Assembly (NCBI GenBank): GCA_019454045.1
Contig: SKCR01015054.1
Span: forward strand, 1 to 64,000
Length of the DNA stretch: 64,000 nt
Source of the DNA: Zanthoxylum bungeanum
Lineage: Eukaryota; Streptophyta; Magnoliopsida; Sapindales; Rutaceae
Direction: 5' to 3'
A model generated the notes under the pieces. That model saw only the letters and a program-made list of their open reading frames with translations. It did not search any database and was not told the DNA's origin. Made by a program: the position numbers and the translations under genes. This document shows, piece by piece, positions 35,796 through 45,869 of this stretch. The first letter of the stretch is position 1. Every line of letters starts with the position of its first letter.

Positions 35796-36414
35796 TGATG
35801 TGATCGAGCGCATAGGCTTAGTAAGTTGGATTAAAGGTCCCCTATTTTGAGGGGTTAAAATCCTTTACCATGATGTTTTGCCGCGCCGATTGATGTATAT
35901 TCAGTTGAATGTAAGATGTGTTCAATCGGGTATACGAAGCCGATATTATTGTCTTTATTTTTTATATGCATGATGTGATCGAGCGCATGGGCTTAGTAAG
36001 TTGGATTAAAGGTCCCCTATTTTGAGGGGTTAAAACCCTTTACCACGGTGCTTTGTCGCGCCGGTTGATGTATATTCGATTGAATGTAAGATGTGTTCAA
36101 TCGGGTATACGAAGCCGATATTATTGTCTTTATTTTTTATATGCATGATGTGATCGAGCGCATGGGCTTAGTAAGTTGGATTAAAGGTCTCCTATTCTGA
36201 GGGGTTATAATCCTTTACCATGATGTTTTGCCGCGCCGATTGATGTATATTCAGTTGAATGTAAGATGTGTTCAATCGGGTATACGAAGCCGATATTATT
36301 GTCTTTATTTTTTATATGCATGATGTGATCGAGCGCATGGGCTTAGTAAGTTGGATTAAAGGTCCCCTATTTTGAGGGGTTAAAACCCTTTACCACGGTG
36401 CTTTGCCGCGCTTT
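35796..36414 (+). repeat. 175-bp tandem repeat, four units
   Basis: TGATGTGATCGAGCG starts at 35796, 35971, 36146 and 36321, an exact 175-bp period. It is the same repeat as at 1-690. Alternate units (1 and 3 against 2 and 4) differ together at several sites (e.g. CATGATGTTTTG against CACGGTGCTTTG), hinting at duplication of a dimer. Confidence 0.95.
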
Positions 36415-36505
36415 TAGCCCGCTATTATTTATTAGATGTCATATATTCATTCGTTCATGTATGTGTCATGTTGTTTACTGCATTTTGGAGGTCGCTACAG
36501 TGACC

Positions 36506-36645
36506 CCGTTCGAACGCGTTTCAGAACGCCACACGAACGCATGTTTTCTGTATGGTCCCGTTCGAACGTGTTATCAAATGCTATACGAACGCGAACCTTC
36601 TGTTTACCGTTCGAACGTGTATACGAATGCCGCACGAACACCCAG
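36506..36645 (+). repeat. 50-bp tandem repeat with GTTCGAACG, three units
   Basis: CCGTTCGAACG starts at 36506, 36558 and 36607. Each unit ends in an ACGCCACACGAACGC-like word, so the unit is itself partly palindromic. Confidence 0.85.
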
Positions 36646-38910
36646 GTAAATAGGTACTCCTACATCACATCACGACATGTCTATCTTAGCATATAGTTAT
36701 CTCTCTTTTTACCTTATGCATTCGTATTACCTCTTTAGTTATCTATTTCTTTTATGCGCTTAAGTGTCTTTCCTTAATATGCATGCTTATATGAAGGCTA
36801 TGTGTTTGCGCTTTTGTGCCTACCAATGTGAAATTGTATGTCTTCCGTATGATAATTTATCTTTATGCATGAATTCGGACATAGATTATATACAAATAGG
36901 TTGTATGCAAGCATGAAAATGTGTTATATGTAAACTTAGATATGAGCTTTGTACCTATGCATGCAAACATAGGAGTGACTTATCCTTGGAAATATGTTGC
37001 TTAGGCTTGGTTAGATTATTGCACAAACCACATTATTACAAGTGGCATAAGTAATGGACCATTCCGAACCCAACGGTTTGAGGTCTTCCCTTGCGAGGGG
37101 TGAGTGCGGCCTTAAATCTTTATCCCGATTCACACCGGGTGGCGACTCCATTATTCTCTGGTTTAGTCCCCCACGGGCTACTCCGTACTCCCAACTAGGC
37201 CGCGAGCCTAGAACAGCATGTGTCGCCCCAGATCCTGTGTCCCACAGTAGTATTATCGAGACTAGACATCGATAATGCGGAATAGGCTAGTATTACACTT
37301 GTGCGCGTTATGGAAGCGTAACGGCATAGTTCTCATATATTTGGGTATTGGATAGTCATGCAAGTGTAATATGAGGATCTGTTTACCGATGGTACGAGAA
37401 CAGCTTTGCTCTAGATAGACCCCTCGAAATCCTATTGGTAGTATGACTATGTGTCTATGGGAATCCGAATCAGGGTAGGTGTATTTGGTCTTAACCTGAG
37501 ACTTGCATCGCTAATACTTGCGACAATCAGTACGTTTTTGTTTTGGTCGTCCGGGACTTTAACAGGTTCTATGTACGCCTCTTCTGGGTTTATTGAGAAT
37601 CGTAGTGTATTGGGTGTGATGTCAAGATGGAAGTATCACTTCAATCATATGGAGATGATGATCACGCAGGGATACAGAACTGGTACTCTATTATATTGCA
37701 ACTATCGGGATAATATGACAAGGTCATGATTATCCGATTAAAGAGACTAGTTGCTAGTGATTCGATATATGCTTCGTACGGGGCAGACACTATTCCAGCC
37801 CCAGGCCTAGCATGTAACATCTGATACTGGATCGCAATACGCAATACTAAGTATACTACGCCTGTTATAGATTATGTATTCCTTAAAAGAATATTTCTGG
37901 AGAATTGGGTAGGCATGGTGCTTTGCTAGAAGCCAACCATGTCTTGTAAATCGGTAAGAATATGGTACCGGGTACGCACGAATTCGGATAGTCCGATGAC
38001 CAGATTTACTACCAACATATCCAGGGATCTCATGGGTCGCCTCCCAAAGATTCATCGATGACGTTTGACTCGAATAGAATTAATTTAGAATTAATTATGA
38101 GAGAGAGAAAATTAATCTAGGATTAATTGCGGCAAGAATTTATCTGGGATAAAATTCGATTCGAAGAGAGAGAACGATTCATTTGGAATTAATCGATTAA
38201 ATAATATATTCGATATATTAATTGAAATTAGATTTCAACGCGGAATTAAAATTGGATTTTAATTCGGGCGAACGAATTAATTTAGAATTAATTCGTAAAT
38301 GACTTTAATATTTAATTATGTCGCGACGGAAAATTCATTAATTCGAAATTAACGAACCTCAGCCCGAAATGTGTTTAGCGGGCCCACTCGAATTTTGAAT
38401 TTAAAGTGGGGCCCACCTAGTCACATCACTAGTCAACTTTATTTAGCTTTTGGTTGATAGAAGTTGGTAGTTGTTGTTAGCTTGTAAATCACACAAGCTT
38501 TATTTTAATTGATGTGTGAAAGACATTTACCAACTTTGGATATTTGGTATATGGTAAATTGATTTTTGGAAAATCAAAAACAAGTAACACTCTCTCCATC
38601 TCTTTGTGATTGTCGAATCTTCTCCCCCTCTCTTACTCTCTATTGCCGTGAGCCTAGGGTTCATGATAATTGATTTTGCCTCAAAAATCTTGATTGCTAG
38701 CTCAACAAAGGAGTCAACAAAGGTGTTAGGGAAACTTATCCCTTGAGTTTGTAATTCAAAGGAAGGCTCGGAGCTCTTCTCAAAGGACAAATTTTTGTTA
38801 TCTCTACATCCATTAAACCGATCATTGTAAGTATTTTTCCTCAAACTTATTATGATTATTCACACAATTTTATGCTTAGAAGATCATTGGCATGTTCTAG
38901 GAACCCAACA

Positions 38911-39284
38911 TCCCTATCGCCTAGTTTATGGAAAACCTTGTCATTTGCCTGTAGAACTTGAGCATAAGGCATATTGGGCTATTAAAACATTCAATTCAAA
39001 CCTTGAAAATGCAAGTCATGAACGTAAACTTCAATTAAATGAACTTGAAGAGTTAAGGAATGATTCATGACAGTCGAATTTCACGAAAAACATTTGAAAT
39101 TGGTCAAAACAATTTGCTTTATAATTCTCGTCTTCATTTATTTCTTGGAAAATTGAAATCCAAATGGAGTGGCCCATTTATTGTGAAGCATGTTTATCTA
39201 TATGGGCCTATTGACATTGAGAATCCTAGGGATGATGATGTATTTAAAGTGAATGGACAATGTCTGAAACCATTTTTGGAGTAA
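38911..39284 (+). pseudogene. Athila-2 integrase C-terminal part
   Basis: The plus strand encodes [20 protein letters not shown] and YWAIKTFN, then LHLFLGKLKSKWSGPFIVKH, DIENPRDDDVFKVNGQCLKP and FLE before TAA. These are the end of the gypsy integrase core, typical of Athila/Tat lineages, and its C-terminal domain with the GPF motif. A frameshift lies at about 39060. All sequence upstream is lost to the copia-3 insertion and a later deletion. It is homologous to 44574-45000 in Athila-1, read on the other strand. The next gene downstream in the same orientation is the small ORF at 39467. Confidence 0.9.
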
Positions 39285-39466
39285 TCAAATTTTCAAGAAT
39301 CTCTTTTCCTTTCAAACTCAGTGTATTATGATTGATGTATTTTCTATTTTTTTTCTTTTGTATTTATCTAAATTCTAACCCTGGTTAAACAGCAAATAAC
39401 GGTACTCAGTGGCTCTAAGTCAGTTCTTTCAGTTTCCTAAAATTACTGATACCCTACAATCAAGGC

Positions 39467-39548
39467 ATGGAAGAAACTCTTGCAAAACTCCACAATCATT
39501 TTCCTTCTCTCCCCAAAAATGCTCCGATGGAAATTTACAAAGCACGCA
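39467..39548 (+). pseudogene. Athila-2 virus-like basic protein gene, 5' part
   Basis: An ATG after the integrase gene opens a frame beginning MEETLAK and running through PSLPKNAPMEIYKAR into the Athila-1 target site ACGCA, then resumes at 51914. The same N-terminus begins at 44437 (minus strand) in Athila-1. See 51914-52343 for the cysteine motif and the comparison with carlavirus nucleic-acid-binding proteins. Confidence 0.75.
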
Positions 39549-41507
39549 TGACCGGCGTAATCACACGCGTATAACGCAAGCGCACGTATCGTTCAAGTAG
39601 TATAAAAAGTATCGATCCCACGATGACTTAATACCTAATCTATTAATTTTATGAGGTCAAGTGATTACTAGTATCTAACAGGTTGTTTGATTGATTTGAA
39701 ATTGTGACGATTCTAAATTTAAAAGCAAGTAACTAAAATTATCGAAAGTAGATTAATGAAAATTCAATTTATAAAACTATCTAGGATTGTGAATTCTTCT
39801 AATATTATTTAAAGATGAAGTGATTATATTATAGTTGGGTAAAATATTGATTTATTAATTTGGAATATTAAATTATGTAAAAGCCTCTTTCGATGATCAT
39901 TTACAAATACCTAGTATAATCCAATTGAACCATATGTCTATGTCAACCAAATTACCTAGATTTGTTAAGATTTAAGTTCCAATTATGACTACCCCCGCCC
40001 AACAGGTATATTCCTATCATGTAAGGAAATCTATTAAAGGGTTATCTATCCTCAAAGAATATCGTGGGCTATTGAATCTAAGGTCTTTAAACTTGAAATC
40101 CCTATGTCTAGTTCATTTTAAGTTTACCTAATCAATTTTATTAGTGGCCAGTTAATAAAAAGCATTAGATTATAACTCAATAAATAAATCTTTTAATTAC
40201 CCAAATTATAATCTAACCCCTTATAAACCGGTGATATTAGATTTTATCACAACCCTAGATAACTAACTTAGTTACAACACATATCTAAAGCTGGTAAAAA
40301 CTTAAAAGACATAAAGTAAAATTGCTAAAAAAGTAATTGTGGAATAATAAATTACAATAAAATGAAATGCTAAGGTAAAAGGAATTAATTCTACTATTTA
40401 CTATTTAGATATCTCCCATAATATAATATATATACTTGTGATAATTTTGCCCACTAGCCATATAGGCGGTAACCTGATTAAGTCAAATTAAATCCAACCA
40501 GCCATTAAGGCGGTAATATTTGTCAATAAACCAGCCATAAAGGCAGAAAAATAAATAAACCAGCCATAAAGGCGGAACAATAAATAAACCAACCGACCAG
40601 TATGGCGGTATCCTCATTAAGTCAAGTTTAACCAGATTAAATTGAATAACCAACCGACCAGTATGGCGGTATCCTCATTAAGTCAGGTTTTAAATAGTTT
40701 ATATATTATATTTTAAGGGAGATTAATCTAAATAACAATAGTAAAAGAATTACCTTTTTACCTTAGCATGGAGAAGTTACCTCCTCATGGTTGAATAGTA
40801 GAAGTAAAAAAGTTTAAAAAAGAAAATTACTATTACTATTATAGAAGAAAATTACTTTTACAAAACGTAATTAAAACTGAAATTTTAAAGAAACTAAGAA
40901 GAGAACTCTCTATTTACATCAGAGAATTCAGAGGAAGTGGTACATTTGAAACTGAAAATTCGAGCCGAATTTATAGGCCCGAGTAAGTGGAGCAGGTCGG
41001 GCCGCGCAAGCCTTGCGCGGCGCGATGCGCTGACGTGGCATTTCCTGATTCGTTGCTTCTGGTCTTATCTGACACGTGGCAGGGCGGCTGAAGCGATAAG
41101 GTGAAACATGGCAAGGCAGCTGGCTGATGTCGGCTCGTTGCATTTTTGACATGTGGCATGCGGTGCACGTTAGCGGATCGCTTGTGATGATGACACGTGG
41201 CACGGCTCACGTTAGCAAAGTCAAACTTGTCAAACTTTGACTTGTTGACCTGGTGCATGTTAGCAGCCTCCGGAGCACGTTAGAGGTCGGGACGCCAAGG
41301 GTTTCGGTGTCGCGACGCTACAAAATTACCAAAATACCCTTTTTGCCAATTTTCATAGTTTTGTTTCAAATCACCTCCAGAATGTCCTGAAACTTTATTT
41401 ATCTACAAAATAACACAAAACACATCAAAATATTCACAAAACTCAAGAAACTATACAAAATATTAAGTTAAATGAGTGGGAAATAGTGATACATTTACCA
41501 CTCATCA
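39549..41507 (-). repeat. Athila-1 3' LTR
   Basis: The minus strand runs from TGATGAGTGGTAAATG to ACGCCGGTCA. It contains six CCAGCCATAAAGGCGG-like words (40450-40670) and the palindrome-like GTGTCGCGACGC (about 41308). Confidence 0.95.
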
Positions 41508-41520
41508 CACCCCCAAATCT
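41508..41520 (-). promoter_or_regulatory. Athila-1 polypurine tract
   Basis: The minus strand reads AGATTTGGGGGTG directly before the 3' LTR start TGATGAGTGG. Confidence 0.88.
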
Positions 41521-42990
41521 AACATTTTGCTAGTCCTCGAGCAAAATAAAATAACATAATAAAATTAACTAAGCCACTTTCGTAGGGATCACGATTGCAT
41601 TTAGCATATGCAACAAGCTTTTAAACCCCTAGGTGTCCCTAGTGAACGAGTTGTAGTCTCGTGAGGGTTTACAGCAGTGATACCCACAAACATTTTATAA
41701 AAGTAAAAAGAAAGTAAAACTAATGCACACAAAAGTAAAAAGACAAGAGAAAAGAGAATAAAGAAGTTAGTGACTAATTAGGTGAAACTTCTACTCCAAG
41801 TTTACTAGTTGTTTTGTTTCTTTCTAAATTACTGAATAAGTAAATTCTCTTCTCCGATTATTTTTACCATTCTTATATACACAGCACCCGCAAAATATTA
41901 ATCAACTCATTTTTGCCCACAACAGTCATAAGTATAGTTGATAAGAGAGTAATATTTTTGTCCTAAAGTTTTATCAGAATTCACACCTTTTGTAGTAATG
42001 GAAAATATTTTCTGATTTTCTGATTTTTTTTTTTTGGTTTTTTTTTTCTATTTTTTATTTATATACAATATTTTCCTTCTATGTAGCGAGCTTTAGGTCG
42101 GTGACTCCCAAACCAGTTGGCTTTAGGGCACCAGGTGTTAAGATACCCCTACGGACTTAATTACTCAGACTTCAAATATATATATATTTTTTCTATCATC
42201 TTTTTGATCCATGTAGCGAGCTTTGGGCCAATGACTCCTAAACCAGTTGGTTTTAGGGCACTAGGTGTTAAAACACCCTTACAGACTTAATAACTCGGAT
42301 CTCAGATTTTTTTTTATTCCATCACTTTTTGAGATGCTTCCTCCAAATGAACTAGAGCACTGAATATTACAAACTTTTCAATTTTAGCTCATGTCTGTAT
42401 GTTACTATGCATGTTGATAATACCTGCTAACTGAACATATGAAGATTCATTTTAGTCAGTATTATGGAGAATTCACAAATTAAATAATTCAAAAGGAAAT
42501 AAACAAAAATTAACTTGTTTTGAAATAGGTTTGAAATACGTATCAGGAGTGAGAATTCCTTACACAGCTATTTCTTACCAATTTTACCATGATTTAGTCA
42601 AATAAAAATGCAAAATATTTTTGTAATTTTTGAAAATTTTTCAATTTTTTGTATTTTTCGAAAAATTTTGGACTAAAAATAAAAATAACACACAAACTAA
42701 AAACAAGGTAGATTTCCCGTTGTAGATTCCCCAGAGGGAGGGTGGAGCGAGGCTCTCTTAAGTACCCAAGCCTCTTAGGCTCTTATCGCTTGGTGTCAGG
42801 AATAAACAACGAGTCCTCCAAATTAGTCTATCATAATGAGCTACGGGTGAATGATTATCTAGGTGCCTTCACAGCTTTTCCTTATAGAAAGGTAATGAGT
42901 GAAGGAAGACATCAAACCATCACCTACTCCCTAAACAGTAGAATAAGAGTTTAGAAGATAATACCTGGTTAGCTGAAATTCTACAAGAAA
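41521..42990 (-). other. Athila-1 3' untranslated region with a paired repeat
   Basis: Noncoding between the LOG gene and the polypurine tract. Two copies of a 75-bp block beginning ATGTAGCGAGCTTTAGG lie 130 bp apart (42081 and 42211). Athila-2 has the same pair at 55441-55650 in its own 3' UTR, so the pair is a conserved part of the lineage. Confidence 0.75.
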
Positions 42991-43644
42991 TTAAAGGTTA
43001 AGATCCAGATTAACACGGCGCCTCTTACCACGATCCTCCTCGGACCAATTTATCTTTGAAAGGATAGGGTCAACTTGTGGTTCATAGGCTAAGAGTTGGT
43101 CAAGTAGATCCGGAGCAGTTCTGGCAGTAAAAAGGAGTTATTTTAAAGGTTTTGACACGAACCCATTTCTCCGGGCATCATCAAGAAACACACAAAGAAA
43201 ATCATAAAATCCATCAACGTTAAACAGCCCAATTGGTTTCTGGTGTATGTTCAGGTTCGCCCAAGATAACACTATAAAAATTTCCTCCAATGTGCCCAAG
43301 CCACCTAGCAAAGCAATAAAAGCATTAGAACGGTTAATCATTTCTACCAGTCGTTCAGACATACCTGGCACGATCAGTTCCTCTCCGTTTGATGATTCAA
43401 TAAGATTTGCTTCTGCCAAGGGTTTTGGGATGATTCCCAAAACATGACTACCTCCTTCCTGTACGGCCTTTGAAATGATCCTCATTAGTCCAAGATTGCC
43501 TCCGCCATATACTAAGTGCATATTCCTTGCAGCTAAGACTCGACCCAATTCCTGTGCTGCTTCTACGTATTGTGGTTTAGTACCAATACTACTACCGCAA
43601 AACACACAGATGTTTTCAACTCGTCTTCTTGAAGTGGCTTCCAT
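42991..43644 (-). CDS. LOG: LOG-like cytokinin phosphoribohydrolase carried by Athila-1
   Basis: LONELY GUY enzymes release active cytokinin base from the riboside 5'-monophosphate in plant cytosol and nucleus. This frame reads 168 codons from ATG (43644), then TAA (43138-43140), then 48 more in-frame codons to TAA at 42991, so the ancestral protein had 217 residues, the usual LOG size. Visible motifs: CVFCGSS at residues 13-19, YGGG at 46-49, the Arg of GMSERLVEM at 98, and GGLGTLEE at 114-121 with the catalytic-type Glu at 121. The canonical PGGYGT is changed to LGGLGT. NVDGFYDFL follows. It has no introns, unlike cellular LOG genes, so capture from mRNA is likely. The tail is basic (KRRR) and ends in an LxLxL word. 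It lies on the sense strand, 239 bp after the small upstream gene. Confidence 0.92.
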
Positions 43645-43883
43645 GTTTTACTCTGGATGTCTTCAAAAGTGCAATGATGAGTTGAATTTATAATACCTGA
43701 AAAGGGTGAGTAAAATAATAGCACTAGTATCTTCCAATGGACGATTAGTAGCAAAATAGTAAAATAAATCGTGATAGTCAAAAAGGTCTGGATCCTGTCG
43801 GAGAAAACAACAAAACAAATCACATTTATTAGGAAAAGACAAAGAGATATAATATGTACAAGAATTTACAGCTTGATTAACGT

Positions 43884-44437
43884 CTATGCGTCAAGGACAA
43901 GCTTCCCATCCAATTTTCTTATAAATTGGCAAACATTGTCTTTTTGAGTCAGATTCACAAGACTTAATTGTTGTCTTTCTTTTTGGAATTGTGTGTGTAA
44001 CTTGTGAATGGCTATATGAACATATCCACTGGGATGCGTCTCAAAAGTCGAAGATATATCATCTACAGACTCCTTACTCAAGCCATCCCTAATGAATTTA
44101 ATTTATCTTCATGATTATCAGACACCATTCCTAAAGAACGACAACAGTATTGAATTCCATTTCCCAGCGTGCACATTTGTAACAAACACCCATTTGCTTA
44201 GCTCTACGTTTCTTTGCATAGGTGCTTCTTCCAAACCAGACATATGTGAACTAAAAGAGTCAGAAGACTCACCTGCCAATCTGACCCGTGCTTCAATTAC
44301 CCAACGAATATCATTAGGAACACCATGGATTGTTAGTATAACCTCATCCGTTCCAAGCGAGCTTTGTAAACTTTCATCAGAGATTTTTTAGGGAGAGAAG
44401 GTAATTGCTTGTTAAGATTTGCGAGAGCTTCTTCCAT
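43884..44437 (-). pseudogene. Athila-1 small basic cysteine-motif gene, carlavirus NABP-like
   Basis: ATG at 44437 opens MEEALANLNKQLPSLPKK. A frameshift near 44360 moves to a second frame (IHGVPNDIRWVIEARVRLAG) and another leads to a basic stretch KKRRAKQMGVCYKCARW. The C-terminal part (about 66 codons: DDISSTFETHPSGYVHIAIH, then QFQKERQQLSLVNL, ending LDGKLVLDA) is open to TAG at 43884. About 184 residues in all. The order 'STYA/AKKRRAK-x-x-G-x-C-x-x-C-x-R' is that of carlavirus nucleic-acid-binding cysteine-rich proteins, some of which act as silencing suppressors. The resemblance is by eye. The later cysteines seen in the Athila-2 copy are lost here. At least two frameshifts make this copy inactive. 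Confidence 0.6.
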
Positions 44438-44573
44438 CGTGAAATGACTTTATCTGCAAAAACTAAACACACAAAAATAAAACATACCATCACAATATAT
44501 ACACAAATTGCATGGGTTGCCTCCCTGCGAGCGCTAAGTTTTAAGTCGTCAGCTAGACGTGACTGCCTGAACG

Positions 44574-45833
44574 TTATGCTGGATCTGAAAGTGTGACACT
44601 TTCTTTTTGTCGCTCCAACGGTTCTCCCCAGTAGTGCTTGACACGCTGACTATTAACTTTGAATGTGTTGTTGGTGTTGGGATCCAGTAACTCAACAGCT
44701 CCATATGGTAAAACCTGAGTGATCACAAATGGACCTGACCACCATGATTTCAACTTTCCATGGAAAAGTTTCAACCTCGAGTTGTACAATAACACCTGTT
44801 GCCTTGGTTTCAACTGTCTGTGCACTATTATTAGGTCATGCCATTTCTTGGTCTTTTCCTTGTACAATTTGGCATTCTCATAAGATTATAGGCGAAATTC
44901 CTCCAATTCATTGAGTTGGTGAAGTCTTTTCTTTCCTGCAGCTTGTGGATCAAGATTCAACTTCTTCAGTGCCCAGTACGCCTTATGTTCAAGCTCAACT
45001 GGCAGATGGCATGCTTTCCCAAACACCAATCGATATGGGGACATACCAATGGGTGTCTTGTAAGCTGTCTGGTAGGCCCATAATGCATCATCTAGTTTTG
45101 TTGACCAGTCCCTCCTTGTTGATCCAACGGTTCTCTCCAAGATTCTTTTGATTTCCCTGTTTGAAACTTCAACTTGCCCATTTGACTGTGGATGGTAGGC
45201 TGTTGCAACCTTGTGAGTAACTCCATATTTGGATAGGAGTGCATCAAAATATATGTTGCAGAAATGTGTGCCACCATCACTGATAATTGCCCGAGGTGTT
45301 CCGAAGCGAGTGAAAATATTCTTTTTCAAGAATTTGATCACCACTTTTGAATCATTGGATGGTAGTGCAATTGCTTCAACCCATTTTGAGACGTAGTCTA
45401 CAGCAACCAAGATGTACAGGTTTCCGAATGATGGAACAAAGGGTCCCATGAAATCAATTCCCCACACATCGAATATCTCTACTTCCAGAATATTTTGCAA
45501 CGGTCCTTCATTTCTCCTCGAAATATTCCCCATTCTCTGACACCTGTCACATTAAAGAACAAACAAGTGAGCATCTTTAAAAAGAGTGGGCCAGAACAAA
45601 CCTGATTGAAGGACTTTAGCTGCAGTTTTATTCCCGCTGAAGTGTCCGCCGTATGGTGATGAATGACAGTGCTGTAAAACACTGTTGACCTCTTCTTGTG
45701 GAACACATCGTCTCAGTAATTGATCAGCACATCGTTTGAACAGGTACGGCTCATCCCAGACATAATGTTTGACTTCTTTGAAGAATTTCTTCCGTTGTTG
45801 AGTTGTCCATTCCAACGGCCATTTTCCTGACAC
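44574..45833 (-). pseudogene. Athila-1 integrase
   Basis: In order on the minus strand: the zinc-binding N-terminus (HCHSSPYGGHFSGNKTAAKV then LQSGLFWPTLFKDA; an HHCC type), the catalytic core from [20 protein letters not shown] through the second Asp ([11 protein letters not shown]) and third acidic residue ([20 protein letters not shown]), then [20 protein letters not shown] and the C-terminal domain LKLFHGKLKSWWSGPFVITQ. It is split into three frames by stops or shifts at about 45540 and 44880. Integrase would join element cDNA to host DNA. The first Asp is in GIDFMGP. All three catalytic residues survive, but the frame does not. Confidence 0.93.
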
Positions 45834-45869
45834 TATGTAGTTGACATAGTCAGCATACCAAGGGACTTC

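Larger units (their letters stand above)
33897..37246 (+). mobile_element. Tat/Ogre-type solo LTR, 3350 bp
   Basis: It runs from TGTAGGCATTGC to GTGTCCCACA with perfect 5-bp duplications GTAGT (33892-33896, 37247-37251). It has no internal region, so it is a recombination product. Features in order: TGGGCC-type words (34085-34215), a TATA box TATATAAACA (34611-34620), the AGACCTGAGGG motif (about 35435), the 175-bp array (35796-36414), the 50-bp array (36506-36645), and a GC-rich end (37050-37246) shared with 59600-59810. Confidence 0.95.
33677..38910 (+). mobile_element. copia-3 3' LTR, split by a Tat-type solo LTR
   Basis: LTR sequence occupies 33677-33896 and 37252-38910 (about 1.88 kb), ending GGAACCCAACA. 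It is homologous to the copia-1 LTRs in reverse orientation. The gap is filled by the solo LTR at 33897-37246. The uninterrupted copia-1 LTR has a single GTAGT at this site (TCGTAGTATTATCGAG), which proves the insertion point. The LTR end abuts an Athila integrase gene at 38911, so copia-3 had inserted into Athila-2. Confidence 0.93.

Noticed and set aside
42991..43644. A true host LOG gene interrupted by an element.
   Set aside because: It lies wholly inside an element with perfect target duplications, is intronless, is co-oriented with pol, and a second element has it in the same place.
43475..43693. Plus-strand open frames opposite LOG and pol in Athila-1.
   Set aside because: They are antisense shadows of conserved minus-strand coding sequence.
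43884..44437. A simple endogenous carlavirus insertion in the genome.
   Set aside because: No other viral genes are next to it, and the same gene sits between integrase and LOG in two elements, so it moves as part of the retrotransposon.
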